Source: Methanofollis ethanolicus (GTDB lineage: Archaea > Halobacteriota > Methanomicrobia > Methanomicrobiales > Methanofollaceae). Taken from it: 64,000 nt of DNA. Shown piece by piece: positions 51,189 to 59,495 of this stretch; positions within the stretch are counted from its first letter, which is position 1; every line of letters begins with the position of its first letter. A program made the position numbers and the translations under genes. The notes below the pieces were generated by a model. That model had not been told where the DNA came from. It saw only the letters and a list, made by a program, of their open reading frames with translations, and searched no databases. The stretch covers positions 2,108,001-2,172,000 of the forward strand of contig NZ_BCNW01000001.1 of NCBI RefSeq assembly GCF_001571385.1. Reading direction: 5' to 3'.

Positions 51189-51599
51189 TCATGCCTCCCA
51201 TGAAACCGTCCCCGCCTCTCCGTCCACCGTCACGGTCACGGTCACGCCTGCAGGCAGGCCCGAGAGCCCGGTTTCGAGGCGGTCGACCATCGGGATATGG
51301 GCGATGATCGCGCCGGTGACGATGATCGGTTCGGCCTCCTCGTTGATGATGGCGGCCGGCGCCTTCCCGTTCCGTGCGAGGGCGTACATTACATAGGACC
51401 CGACAGTCGAACCCTTCCCGAAGGGAAATGCAAGGACCGTCCCCGCAATCGATTCACCCTTGAGGGGATGGCCTTCTTCGATGATCACGCCGCTCTCAGG
51501 GTCGACCCCTGAGAGAAATGACAGTGGTGCCGGGGAAACGAGCAACCTCCCGGTCGCAGTTCCCCGAGCAATGCCTCTTCCATTGATTATCACAGACAC
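51189..51599 (-). CDS. Aconitase X swivel domain protein (DUF126; phosphomevalonate dehydratase small subunit-like)
   Basis: A 136-residue protein matching DUF126: NGRGIARGTATGRLLVS, PLSFLSGVDPESGVI, the GKGSTVGSYVMY loop and APAAIINEEAEP. In archaea this domain is the small subunit of phosphomevalonate dehydratase in the modified mevalonate route to isoprenoid lipids, which needs a large DUF521 subunit not found in this window. The GTG at 51599 is the likely start; its promoter is back-to-back with that of the first PAN gene. It is separated by 13 nt from the radical SAM gene. Confidence 0.85.
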   Translation of the reverse strand: MSVIINGRGIARGTATGRLLVSPAPLSFLSGVDPESGVIIEEGHPLKGESIAGTVLAFPFGKGSTVGSYVMYALARNGKAPAAIINEEAEPIIVTGAIIAHIPMVDRLETGLSGLPAGVTVTVTVDGEAGTVSWEA

Positions 51600-51637
51600 A
51601 CCTAATAAATGTATAAAGAATCCACTATATTAGTGAC

Positions 51638-52795
51638 ATGGAAGACTCTGTGATTGGCGTCAACAATGACAATAATCTGTACAAACTCCAGGTCCAGGAA
51701 ATGAAGGCGAAGGTTCTGGACCTGAAGATGCAGAACGAGTTGCTCCAGAAAGAGGTCAACCAGCTGCGGCGGGAAAACAACCAGCTCAAGCGGGTCCCGC
51801 TCTTTGTTGCAGCTGTTGTTGACAAACTCGGTGACGGCGAGGTCTATCTCAGGCAGCAGGGAAACAACCAGGAATACATCACACGGGTCAACCCCGAACT
51901 CTACGACGGGATGAGTGTGGGCATGAAGGTTGCGGTGAACAATGCTCTTTCCATTGTGAAGCCCATCGGCATCACCTACGACTCCCGTGTCAGGGTTATG
52001 GAGCTTGAAGAGGCGCCGAACGTCACGTTCGAACAGATCGGCGGATTGAAAGAAGAGATCGAAGAGGTCCGCGAGGCGGTCGAGTACCCGCTCACCAGGC
52101 CCGAGATCTTCGAGAAGGTCGGCGTCGAACCCCCGAAGGGTATCCTGCTGTACGGCCCGCCCGGCACGGGGAAGACCCTCATCGCAAAGGCCGTGGCGCA
52201 CAATGCCCATGCCGAGTTCATCAGGATGTCGGGCTCTGAACTCGTCCACAAGTTCATCGGGGAAGGGGCGCAGCTGGTGCGGGAGCTCTTCGACTTCGCG
52301 CGGGAGCACGCCCCGGCAATCGTCTTCATCGACGAGATCGACGCGATCGCAAGCCAGCGTACAAACGACGGCACCTCGGGAAGCGCCGAGGTCCAGCGGA
52401 CCCTGATGCAACTCCTTGCCGAGATGGACGGCTTCAACAACCGCGGCAATATCAGGATCATGGCGGCTACAAACCGCGTCGACATGCTCGACCCGGCGAT
52501 TCTCCGGCCCGGCCGGTTCGACCGGATCATCGAGGTCCCGGTCCCTGACGCCGACTCGCGCCGGGAGATCTTCAAGATCCACACGCGGAAGATGAGCCTT
52601 GACAATGTCAACCTGGAAGCGCTCGTCCCCCTCGCCGAGGGTATGACAGGCGCCGAGATCCAGGCGGTCTGCCGCGAAGCCGGCATGCGGGCGGTCCGCA
52701 GGAATGCCGTGGCCGTGGAGCACAACGACTTCCTTGAGGCTATCCGGAAGGTCAGCCGCAAGGAAAACGCAGGCGATCTCCGGATGTACATCTGA
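51638..52795 (+). CDS. pan: Proteasome-activating nucleotidase PAN (paralogue 1)
   Basis: A 385-residue hexameric AAA ATPase that unfolds proteins for the 20S proteasome. An N-terminal coiled coil (about 10-50, KAKVLDLKMQNELLQKE), an OB domain (about 55-115) and the AAA module follow, with Walker A GPPGTGKT, Walker B VFIDEIDAI and RPGRFDR sensor residues. The C-terminus ends MYI, a hydrophobic-Tyr-X motif that docks into the proteasome and opens its gate. ATG 51638 lies close behind an A/T-rich promoter shared with DUF126. Confidence 0.94.
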   Translation: MEDSVIGVNNDNNLYKLQVQEMKAKVLDLKMQNELLQKEVNQLRRENNQLKRVPLFVAAVVDKLGDGEVYLRQQGNNQEYITRVNPELYDGMSVGMKVAVNNALSIVKPIGITYDSRVRVMELEEAPNVTFEQIGGLKEEIEEVREAVEYPLTRPEIFEKVGVEPPKGILLYGPPGTGKTLIAKAVAHNAHAEFIRMSGSELVHKFIGEGAQLVRELFDFAREHAPAIVFIDEIDAIASQRTNDGTSGSAEVQRTLMQLLAEMDGFNNRGNIRIMAATNRVDMLDPAILRPGRFDRIIEVPVPDADSRREIFKIHTRKMSLDNVNLEALVPLAEGMTGAEIQAVCREAGMRAVRRNAVAVEHNDFLEAIRKVSRKENAGDLRMYI

Positions 52796-52802
52796 ACCGA
52801 CC

Positions 52803-53201
52803 ATGCGCCTGCTCCTCATCCCGCATGAGGGAGTCGACCTCACCACTACCTTTTTTGCATCAGAGACAAGCCGCGAGATCCTCAGGTTCTACCGCCCCGA
52901 AAAAATGCCGTACGGTATGTCCATAAGGGTCGTATCCCTTGGTGTGGCCCTCTCCCTTGCCGCAGAACTGAGGTGGTACCTCAGACGGTACGTTGCACTC
53001 ACTCTCTTCGAGATGGCACCGGGCCATTCCTGCACCCTCGCCTACGCCCATGCGATTGAGCAGAGGGCGGTCGACCCGGACCAACCGCCGGACCACCGTT
53101 TCTTCATCGGCTTTCCCGATGGTCGCCCCGTGATCACGGAGGGACCGGACGGCACCCTTGAGGTGTGGGCGCTTCCCGGCGAGGTGATCCAGGTCAGGTG
53201 A
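52803..53201 (+). CDS. Hypothetical protein, possibly co-transcribed with PAN
   Basis: A 132-residue protein of unknown function. It begins MRLLLIPHEGVDLTTTFFAS and contains a single predicted amphipathic core with a FEMAPGHSCTLAYAHAIEQR segment carrying one Cys and several His, which might bind a metal. It starts seven nt after the PAN stop, so it is likely to be on the same transcript and may be a proteasome-related accessory, which is only a guess. No domain is recognised. Confidence 0.6.
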   Translation: MRLLLIPHEGVDLTTTFFASETSREILRFYRPEKMPYGMSIRVVSLGVALSLAAELRWYLRRYVALTLFEMAPGHSCTLAYAHAIEQRAVDPDQPPDHRFFIGFPDGRPVITEGPDGTLEVWALPGEVIQVR

Positions 53202-54361
53202 CTGCCCGTACATCCAGAGACGAGAGCACGTGCCATCCTCCTGGTCCTTCACGCTCTGGAAAGGACTCGGGTACGGAGAGGGGACGTCTTTCTCTCAGGC
53301 GGAGAACAGGCGGACACATCCAGAGACGGCAGAGAAAGAGGCCATCCCAGAACTCTCCGGCCTTGATATGTTGTGACCGGAAGAAATTTCTGAAGTACGG
53401 TGTCGTTCGAGAAATTGCTGCCGCCCCTCCCCTATCGTCTTCGGGGGATCCGGGGGTCTCCCCGGGGAGAGAGAGAAAAAAACGGCTCTGTAGAAACCCT
53501 CGCCTTTTCCGTGTATGAACGTGGCCCAACCGCCTTCCTCCATCTTCGCACCGGGGGACTTTTGCCCCCGGACCCCTGCTCAGGATTGGACCTCAAAAGG
53601 GCAAACGTGCATCTTGAAGAGGGGACTGCCCTCCACCCCCCTATCCTCATGGCGGGGGACCGGGGGGTGGCAGCCCCCCGGACGAGACACTCCAGAATAG
53701 GATTTACCATGAAAATGATCTTGGAGAATGTCTCTCCGGGTTTGCACGAGACTCTAACTCTCATCGAGCATCCCCTTTTCGAGATGGGAGGTCCGCATTC
53801 TGCCTTCCCGGCCCTATCGCACTGCGGTGGTCCGGGGGCAACGAGAAGACCGAAGGTCTTCGAGGTAGTCCCCCGGCGCGAGCGTGGGGGAAGGCATGTT
53901 GACCAGCAGACCACAAAAAACAATTTTCATCGCGTATGCGTGAGTCCCCCGAGACTCATGCCCGGTTCTACAGAGCCAAAAAAACACTCATTTATTGGCT
54001 CTGTAGAAACCCTCATGGGAAAGTACTTCCTGAAGCGATAGGGAGAAAAATTCTATTCAGATGTGCCTGTTCCGGGGGGTTTCGCCCCCCCGGTCCCCCT
54101 GCCACCAGGATAGGGGGTGGATGGCAATCTCCTTCATCAGGATCTCTCTTCCCCGACCCTATCCTGTTTCGGGGGTCCGGGGGCGTCAGTCCCCCGGTAG
54201 AGAGGTGGGGGAAGGCGGTGGTTTCGCACGACTCTTCATGGTATTCGGGAAGACATCGACCCGATCATGAGATTTTCTCCCGAGGTCAGCATGCGGGGGA
54301 AGGGGAATGAACGAGAGTTTTGGGATATGCTCCTGGGATATGCTAAAAAAAAGGGTGAGTT
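53202..54361. repeat. Composite repeat cluster, copies 7-8
   Basis: A 1.16-kb gene-free gap. It contains a GGCTCTGTAGAA end at 53484-53495; inverted module B (about 53540-53585); inverted module A (about 53625-53690); the inverted 279-bp block 53699-53977, partner of 47532-47806, with hairpin 53845-53861; a back-to-back pair of ends TTCTACAGAGCC (53966-53977) and GGCTCTGTAGAA (53997-54008); the 73-bp block 53997-54069; and a long element (54066-54350) nearly the same as 15118-15400. A duplicated GGGATATGCT occurs near 54326-54350. Confidence 0.82.
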
Positions 54362-55600
54362 TCAGGCGAACATCTCGCCGACTGTATTTCTCAGGGGTTG
54401 ACGTTCGAAGTCGGCCATGAACTTCTGGAGCGCCCGCCCGAAGTCTTCGTTGGTGACGGTCGTCCGCTCCTCCCGGATCGCGAACATCCCGGCCTCCATG
54501 CAGACCGCACGGAGGTCGGCGCCGTTCCTCCCCTCGGTCTGGCAGGCGATCCCGGTGAGGTCGACGTTCTCTGCCAGGTTCATGCCCTTTGTGTGGATCT
54601 TCAGGATCGAGAGGCGTCCCTCGATGTCGGGGAGCGGGATCTCGATGATCCGGTCGAAACGGCCCGGCCTGAGGAGGGCGGGGTCGAGGATATCGATCCT
54701 GTTCGTCGCCCCGATGATCTTCACGTCACCGCGGGCCTCGAAGCCGTCCATCCCTGCCAGGAGTTGCATCAGGGTCCGCTGGACCTCGCGGTCACCCGAG
54801 GTGACGGACTCCGTCCGGTGCGTCCCGACGGCGTCGATCTCGTCGATAAAGAGGATCGTCGGCGCCTTCTCGCGGGCGAGGTCGAAGAGTTCACGCACAA
54901 GACGTGCCCCTTCGCCGATATATTTCTGCACGAGTTCGGAGCCGACGACATGGAGGAAGTGGGCGTTTGTCTCGTGGGCGACGGCACGGGCGAGCAGGGT
55001 CTTGCCTGTCCCCGGAGGCCCGTACAGCAGGACACCCTTCGGCGGGGTGATCCCCACCGTCTCGAAGAGTTCGGGTTTTGTGAGCGGGAGTTCGACAGCC
55101 TCCTTCACCTCCAGGATCTGCGGTTCCAGCCCGCCGATATCGGAGTAACGCTCTTCAGGCCGGTCTTCCAGTTCCATCCCGTAGACCTGCGGGTCGTAGG
55201 TGTTCGGGAGCACCTCGATCAGGGCAAGGGACTGCTGGTTGAGGGTGCACCTGCTCCCGGCCTTCAGGTCCTTCGGTTCGATGAACTGGGATACCCGGAC
55301 AAGGAAACGCGGGCCTGCACTGCTCCTGACCACGACGCGGTTGTTGTCGATGATGTCGAGGATCTCACCGACAATGAGGGGAGGACTCCTGAGTTGTTCG
55401 ATCTCGCTCCGTAATTTCCGCATTTCCCGCTCGTAGCGGATCTTCTGCGTCTCCACATACCGCTTTTCAGACTCCATCTGGCGCATTCGCTCCCTGAGTT
55501 CCAGGTTGCGGTTTTCCAGGTTGGAGATCCGTTCGAGCAGGTACTTGCAGAGTTCTTCGCTGTTCTGCGGGTCGGGTGAATCACAGCCGCTGTCCCCCAT
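54362..55600 (-). CDS. Proteasome-activating nucleotidase PAN (paralogue 2, variant C-terminus)
   Basis: A 412-residue second PAN-like AAA ATPase with a longer N-terminal coiled coil (about 14-75), OB domain and complete AAA motifs ([24 protein letters not shown]). Its tail ends EMFA instead of hydrophobic-Tyr-X, so Phe replaces the Tyr used for proteasome docking. Compared with paralogue 1 it may work less with the 20S core or with another partner. It is next to MBF1 on the opposite strand. Confidence 0.9.
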   Translation of the reverse strand: MGDSGCDSPDPQNSEELCKYLLERISNLENRNLELRERMRQMESEKRYVETQKIRYEREMRKLRSEIEQLRSPPLIVGEILDIIDNNRVVVRSSAGPRFLVRVSQFIEPKDLKAGSRCTLNQQSLALIEVLPNTYDPQVYGMELEDRPEERYSDIGGLEPQILEVKEAVELPLTKPELFETVGITPPKGVLLYGPPGTGKTLLARAVAHETNAHFLHVVGSELVQKYIGEGARLVRELFDLAREKAPTILFIDEIDAVGTHRTESVTSGDREVQRTLMQLLAGMDGFEARGDVKIIGATNRIDILDPALLRPGRFDRIIEIPLPDIEGRLSILKIHTKGMNLAENVDLTGIACQTEGRNGADLRAVCMEAGMFAIREERTTVTNEDFGRALQKFMADFERQPLRNTVGEMFA

Positions 55601-55656
55601 CGTCCTCCTCGAATAGGTATATAGTATAAAGTGACTTAAATGTGTTTGCGAGTAGT

Positions 55657-56139
55657 ATGCAGTGCGAATTATGTGGGGCTATAATAAAGGGCGCCCCGAA
55701 AAGAGTGCGGATCGAGGGTGCGGTACTTCAGGTATGCCCGAAGTGTGCGACCCTCGGGGTGGAGGTGGCACAGCCGCGGCCTGTCGAATCGAAACGGAAA
55801 GCCGTCGCTGCTACACCGGGGGCCCCTCAACGCCGGGGCCGTGACGTCTTCGACCTGATGGTCGGAGAGATAGTCGAGGACTTTGGCGAAAGGATCAAGA
55901 GTGCCCGTCTGGAGAAGAACTGGACCCAGAAGGACCTTGCCAACGAGATCAAGGAACGTGAGGTCCTGATCAGGAAGATCGAGAAGGGCGACCTGATCCC
56001 TGAAGACGAGGTGCGGGTCAAGCTCGAAAAAGTGCTCGGCATCTCTCTCCTCGATGTCTCGGACGAGGAGGTGAGGAGACAGAAGGGGGGCAGGCTTGCG
56101 ACGACTCTCGGCGACATCATCACGATCAAGAGGGAGTAA
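55657..56139 (+). CDS. mbf1: Multiprotein bridging factor MBF1
   Basis: A 160-residue archaeal MBF1. It has an N-terminal zinc ribbon ([10 protein letters not shown] and CPKC) and a C-terminal XRE-type helix-turn-helix ([27 protein letters not shown]). MBF1 is associated with ribosomes and, in archaea, with translation. ATG 55657 lies 26-40 nt after TATATAGTATAAAG, so the message is probably leaderless. It is followed with no gap by tpiA (TAAATG). Confidence 0.92.
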   Translation: MQCELCGAIIKGAPKRVRIEGAVLQVCPKCATLGVEVAQPRPVESKRKAVAATPGAPQRRGRDVFDLMVGEIVEDFGERIKSARLEKNWTQKDLANEIKEREVLIRKIEKGDLIPEDEVRVKLEKVLGISLLDVSDEEVRRQKGGRLATTLGDIITIKRE

Positions 56140-56808
56140 ATGGCGACACCCCTGATCCTCGTCAACCTGAAAGCATATACGGAGGGCATGGGCGAGAGGG
56201 CCGCCGCCATTGCCGCAGCCGCCGCGACGGTCAGCGGGGAGAGCGGTGTCGTGATCGGCGTCGCCCCGGCCTTCACCGATCTTGCGGCGATCGCGTCCGG
56301 GTTCAGCATCCCCGTCTATGCCCAGCATATCGACGGCGTCTCTCCCGGAGCGTATACCGGCCATGTGACTGCCGCACAGGTGAAGGCGGTCGGGGCGACG
56401 GGTACGCTCATCAATCACTCGGAGAGGCGTCTCACGCTCGCCGGTATCGATGCCGGTCTCTCTGCAGCACGGGGTGCAGGGCTTGGAACCGTGATCTGCA
56501 CGAACAATGAGACGACGACCGCCGCAGCAGCGGCCCTTGCCCCCGACTATGTCGCCATCGAACCGCCTGAACTGATCGGGACGGGTGTCTCTGTCTCCAG
56601 GGCCGACCCCGGCATCATCGAGCGCTCGGTGGAGGCGGTGCGGGCGGTCAACCCGCAGGTGAAGGTGCTCACCGGCGCCGGGATCAGCACGGGCGAGTGC
56701 GTAAAAATCGCGCTGGAACTCGGGACCGACGGTGTCCTTCTCGCCTCCTCGGTCGTGAAGGCAAAGGACCCTGCCGCCGTCCTCAGAAACCTTGTCTCCC
56801 TGATCTAA
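56140..56808 (+). CDS. tpiA: Triosephosphate isomerase (archaeal type)
   Basis: A 222-residue shortened archaeal TIM, interconverting glyceraldehyde-3-phosphate and dihydroxyacetone phosphate in gluconeogenesis and glycolysis. The catalytic set is visible: Lys in [10 protein letters not shown], His in LINHSERRL, and Glu in [20 protein letters not shown] binds phosphate. The start ATG abuts the mbf1 stop. Its end overlaps the convergent CBS regulator gene by four bases. Confidence 0.95.
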   Translation: MATPLILVNLKAYTEGMGERAAAIAAAAATVSGESGVVIGVAPAFTDLAAIASGFSIPVYAQHIDGVSPGAYTGHVTAAQVKAVGATGTLINHSERRLTLAGIDAGLSAARGAGLGTVICTNNETTTAAAAALAPDYVAIEPPELIGTGVSVSRADPGIIERSVEAVRAVNPQVKVLTGAGISTGECVKIALELGTDGVLLASSVVKAKDPAAVLRNLVSLI

Positions 56809-57359
56809 CCAATAAGAGTGATCAGGTCGTGCTTTGTGATCACGCCCTGAACCTTTCCCCCGCCAAGGACAAGGACGGCATGGTGCTGCTGGAGCAGGTG
56901 GACCACTGTCTCAACATCGGCGTCCGGGGGGACTGTCGGGAAACTGGACTCCATAAAGTCCTTCACTTTTCGTGTATGTGCCCGAGCGATCCCGATCTGC
57001 TCGATGGTATTGACAATCGCCGACTCCGAGACGCACCCGATGGGAAAGCCGTTCTCGATCACCGGCAACTGGGAGACGTCTTCCTCCTCCATGATCGCGA
57101 CGGCGGTCGTGATCGCGTCGTCAGGGGTGACGGCATGGACGGGGGCGTGCATCACTGATCCTGCTGTGATCGAGGGATTTTCTGCAACTTTCAGAACCTG
57201 GACGATCTTCCTGAGGGTGCTCACCCTCGGGTCGACGGTGCCCGACTCGATCCTGGCCACCATGGACTGTGAAATGCCTGCTTTTCGTGCGACATCGGCC
57301 TGGCGGAGGCCGAGCAGGATCCTCTTGGCCCTCAGTTCCGCGGGGGTGGGAATATACAT
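56805..57359 (-). CDS. CBS-pair transcriptional regulator with XRE-type HTH
   Basis: A 184-residue regulator. The N-terminal XRE helix-turn-helix ([25 protein letters not shown]) is followed by two CBS domains (about 68-182, with [18 protein letters not shown] and [12 protein letters not shown]). CBS pairs bind adenosyl ligands, so energy or SAM status may control DNA binding. The MYIPTPAEL start at 57359 is used because this is the usual N-terminus and a TATA-like box sits about 30 nt upstream; ATG 57371 is a possible extension. Confidence 0.85.
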   Translation of the reverse strand: MYIPTPAELRAKRILLGLRQADVARKAGISQSMVARIESGTVDPRVSTLRKIVQVLKVAENPSITAGSVMHAPVHAVTPDDAITTAVAIMEEEDVSQLPVIENGFPIGCVSESAIVNTIEQIGIARAHTRKVKDFMESSFPTVPPDADVETVVHLLQQHHAVLVLGGGKVQGVITKHDLITLIG

Positions 57360-57499
57360 GGTATTACTCATGGTGATTCCATCCAATAAAAATATGCATT
57401 GCCTGACCCGCCCAATCCAGGATGGTCGACAGTGCTGGATGCTCTCTCCTCGCGGCTGGAGGGACGATAAAATGCTCCGGAGAATTCCTATTCTGGTGT

Positions 57500-57610
57500 G
57501 TCTGTGCCGGGGGACTACAGTGAAGGTCTTCGACCTTCTTGACTCCCTCCGATCGCATCTCCAGACTCCCACATCGAATCGGAGGTGCATGGCTGTCTCC
57601 GTTCTCAGGG
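57500..57610. repeat. Degenerate intergenic repeat with swapped tip hairpin, copy 9
   Basis: GCCGGGGGACTACAG is followed by GAAGGTC-TTC-GACCTTC (57522-57538) and a decayed right arm. The arms are the complement of those at 47645-47661, so pairing is kept with different bases. The rest of the 400-nt gap (57360-57759) holds no gene. Confidence 0.6.
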
Positions 57611-57759
57611 TCTCTGTCTTTCTTCCCCGGTCCAGATTATGGGAAGGTGGTGGATCGACAATCCCTTCCAGAGACTACCCGCAAAAATCGTTCGGAAGGA
57701 GAATGCCATCCTCCACAAGCACTCAAGACAAAAAAATTCTCCCGAGAAAAAAAGGGATG

Positions 57760-58413
57760 TTACGGGTGCCGTCTCCACACCAGAAGCCCGAGGGCGAGGA
57801 CCGCAAGGACGGCGCCGAAACCCGGGAGAGGGAAGGCGGGCAGTTCGCTCTTTGCATAGATTGTCGTTTTGAAGACGTCGGACCCGGTGAGATGCCATTC
57901 GGCCGTCTTCTCATTGACCGTGTTGGCATTGGAGTCGACGATCTTCCCGGGCATCTCCAGATAATAGTGGACGGAGCAACTGCCAAGCATCGCATCGGTG
58001 ATCTTGCCCGACTCGCCCATCCCCTCGGCGCCTGCAAATCTCCTGTCCGTGTAGATCAGGAACCCGCTGTCTTTTGCAAGTGTCCAGTTGGTCCCGTCAG
58101 GTACGACCTTTTCGGTGCCCGCGATCTTCATGGTCACCGAATCGCCGTCCCAGACTTCGTCATAGGACATGGCCCCGTCATCCGATCTCGCCAGGACATA
58201 GTCCCCGACGCCCGCATATCCTTCGTCTCGGGCATTCTGTTTCAGGATAGTATAGACGAACGAGGTTGTCGTGAGTTCGACGCGATAGTCGCTGACCGAT
58301 CCGTCGGGGTTTGCCGTCGCGTGGACATTCATCGTGAAGCAACCTGAGGCCATGACAAGAGTCAGTAATGCAAATATAACCAGAATATAGGTTATTTTCT
58401 TTGATAGTGTCAT
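57760..58413 (-). CDS. Exported lipoprotein with PGF-CTERM-like anchor
   Basis: A 217-residue surface protein of unknown function. The N-terminal signal ends VMASGC, a lipobox that would put a lipid on the Cys near 25. The C-terminus has LPGFG, a hydrophobic helix and a terminal RR, which is the architecture of PGF-CTERM archaeosortase targets. Both signals on one protein are unusual for archaea. The extracellular part is rich in Thr and Asp and lacks catalytic motifs. Start ATG 58413 follows an A/T-rich region. Confidence 0.72.
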   Translation of the reverse strand: MTLSKKITYILVIFALLTLVMASGCFTMNVHATANPDGSVSDYRVELTTTSFVYTILKQNARDEGYAGVGDYVLARSDDGAMSYDEVWDGDSVTMKIAGTEKVVPDGTNWTLAKDSGFLIYTDRRFAGAEGMGESGKITDAMLGSCSVHYYLEMPGKIVDSNANTVNEKTAEWHLTGSDVFKTTIYAKSELPAFPLPGFGAVLAVLALGLLVWRRHP

Positions 58414-58547
58414 GATAAGTGCCAGATATTAAAATGCGCGGGTACATAAAAAAATTTCGATTTTGTTTTCTGGCCGGAGAAAGTCAGGGAATAAAAATAC
58501 CCTGCTAATCTGATTTCATCGGTCGCTCCTGCTGGAGGCATGAGGAT

Positions 58548-58898
58548 ACAAAATGGTGGAGTCGGAGGAGTAAGCCCCCTTATGTTCTATGCGGCATTCA
58601 GCTCCGCGCCAAACCCGGGCAGGCCCAGGCGCCCGTATGCCCTGTTCTGGCTTGCACCCGCAGGGATTCACCGTTTCATCGGTTCCCGCCGTTACGTTCA
58701 ACGGGTTAACTCGCACCCGATGGTGCTTCTCGCCCGAAGGCTCGGCCGTTTCATAACTGGCGGCGGGGCGTGTCGTTTCTGTGTCATTGCCATGACTCTC
58801 GCCATCCGCACTTGTGTACGGCTGCGTGCCTGGTCGGTGGGGGGACTTTCCTCAGCGGCCCGAAGGCCACCGTCGGCCGCACTCTCCCTCTCCTCTTA
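58548..58898 (-). ncRNA. rnpB: RNase P RNA
   Basis: On the minus strand this stretch shows the core of archaeal RNase P RNA, the ribozyme that matures tRNA 5' ends. The CR-I box GAGGAAAGUCC is at 58853-58843, the CR-IV AGAAA element near 58780-58775, and the 3' CR-V region with GAAUGCCGC, AGAACA and AAGGGGGCUUAC spans about 58600-58568, followed by CUCC pairing that can close P1 with GAGGAG near 58895-58890. Exact ends are uncertain by about ten nt. A minus-strand TATA box (AATATATTCAG, 58916-58927) is 20-30 nt ahead of the inferred 5' end. Confidence 0.92.
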
Positions 58899-58915
58899 AT
58901 AATATGGGGGCCCCT

Positions 58916-58927
58916 GAATATATTACT
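58916..58927 (-). promoter_or_regulatory. Promoter box of rnpB, inside the AMMECR1 promoter region
   Basis: Minus-strand AATATATTCAG sits 20-30 nt upstream of the 5' end of rnpB and just ahead of the AMMECR1 ATG at 58929. The plus-strand box for AMMECR1 (TTAATAATATG, about 58896-58905) lies across the rnpB 5' end, so the two promoters overlap. Confidence 0.5.
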
Positions 58928-58928
58928 A

Positions 58929-59495
58929 ATGTTTGCGCTGACCAGTGAAGAGGGCGGGACCGCGGTGCGCCTCGCACGCGACGCCCTCGAAAAGAGCCTT
59001 CAGGGTGAGGAGTTCACCCTGCCGCCACTGCCCCGGATATTTTCTGAGAAAAGGGGCGTATTCGTTACTCTTACCCGGGACGGCACCTTACGCGGGTGCA
59101 TCGGCCTCCCGTATCCGGTCATGCCCCTGGGCGAGGGGATCGTCCACGCGGCCCTCTCCGCCGCCCTCGAAGACCCGCGTTTCCCGCCGGTACAGGCCGC
59201 CGAACTCCCGCAGGTCAGGGTCGAGGTCACCGTCCTCACAGCCCCCGAACCCCTCGCCTGCCCGCCCGAGGAGCGGGCCGGCCACGTGGAGGTCGGGCGG
59301 CACGGACTGATCCTCGCCGACCATGACAGGAGAGGACTTCTCCTCCCGCAGGTCGCGACCGAGTACGGCTGGGACGCGGAAGAGTTCCTCGACCACACCT
59401 GCATCAAGGCCGGTCTCTCGCCCGGTTGCTGGAAGAAGGCCGACGTCGAGGTCGCCACCTTCGAAGGAGAGATCTTCCCTGAGGAGGGAGCATAA
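58929..59495 (+). CDS. AMMECR1-domain protein
   Basis: A 188-residue AMMECR1-fold protein. The conserved LRGCIGL motif is present near residue 55, with FVTLTRDGTLRGCIG typical of the family. Function is unknown, but in archaea it often sits beside MEMO or tRNA modification genes. It starts at ATG 58929, 25-30 nt after a TATA-like box overlapping the rnpB 5' end, and its stop abuts the tgtA start (TAAATG). It is therefore the first gene of the archaeosine operon. Confidence 0.88.
   Translation: MFALTSEEGGTAVRLARDALEKSLQGEEFTLPPLPRIFSEKRGVFVTLTRDGTLRGCIGLPYPVMPLGEGIVHAALSAALEDPRFPPVQAAELPQVRVEVTVLTAPEPLACPPEERAGHVEVGRHGLILADHDRRGLLLPQVATEYGWDAEEFLDHTCIKAGLSPGCWKKADVEVATFEGEIFPEEGA

Noticed and set aside
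46980-54069. Complete insertion sequence
   Set aside because: End-like sequences are present but no transposase reading frame lies between any two of them.
46961-54361. Possible CRISPR array in the repeat-rich gaps
   Set aside because: Repeats are long, modular, partly inverted and not evenly spaced; no cas genes nearby.
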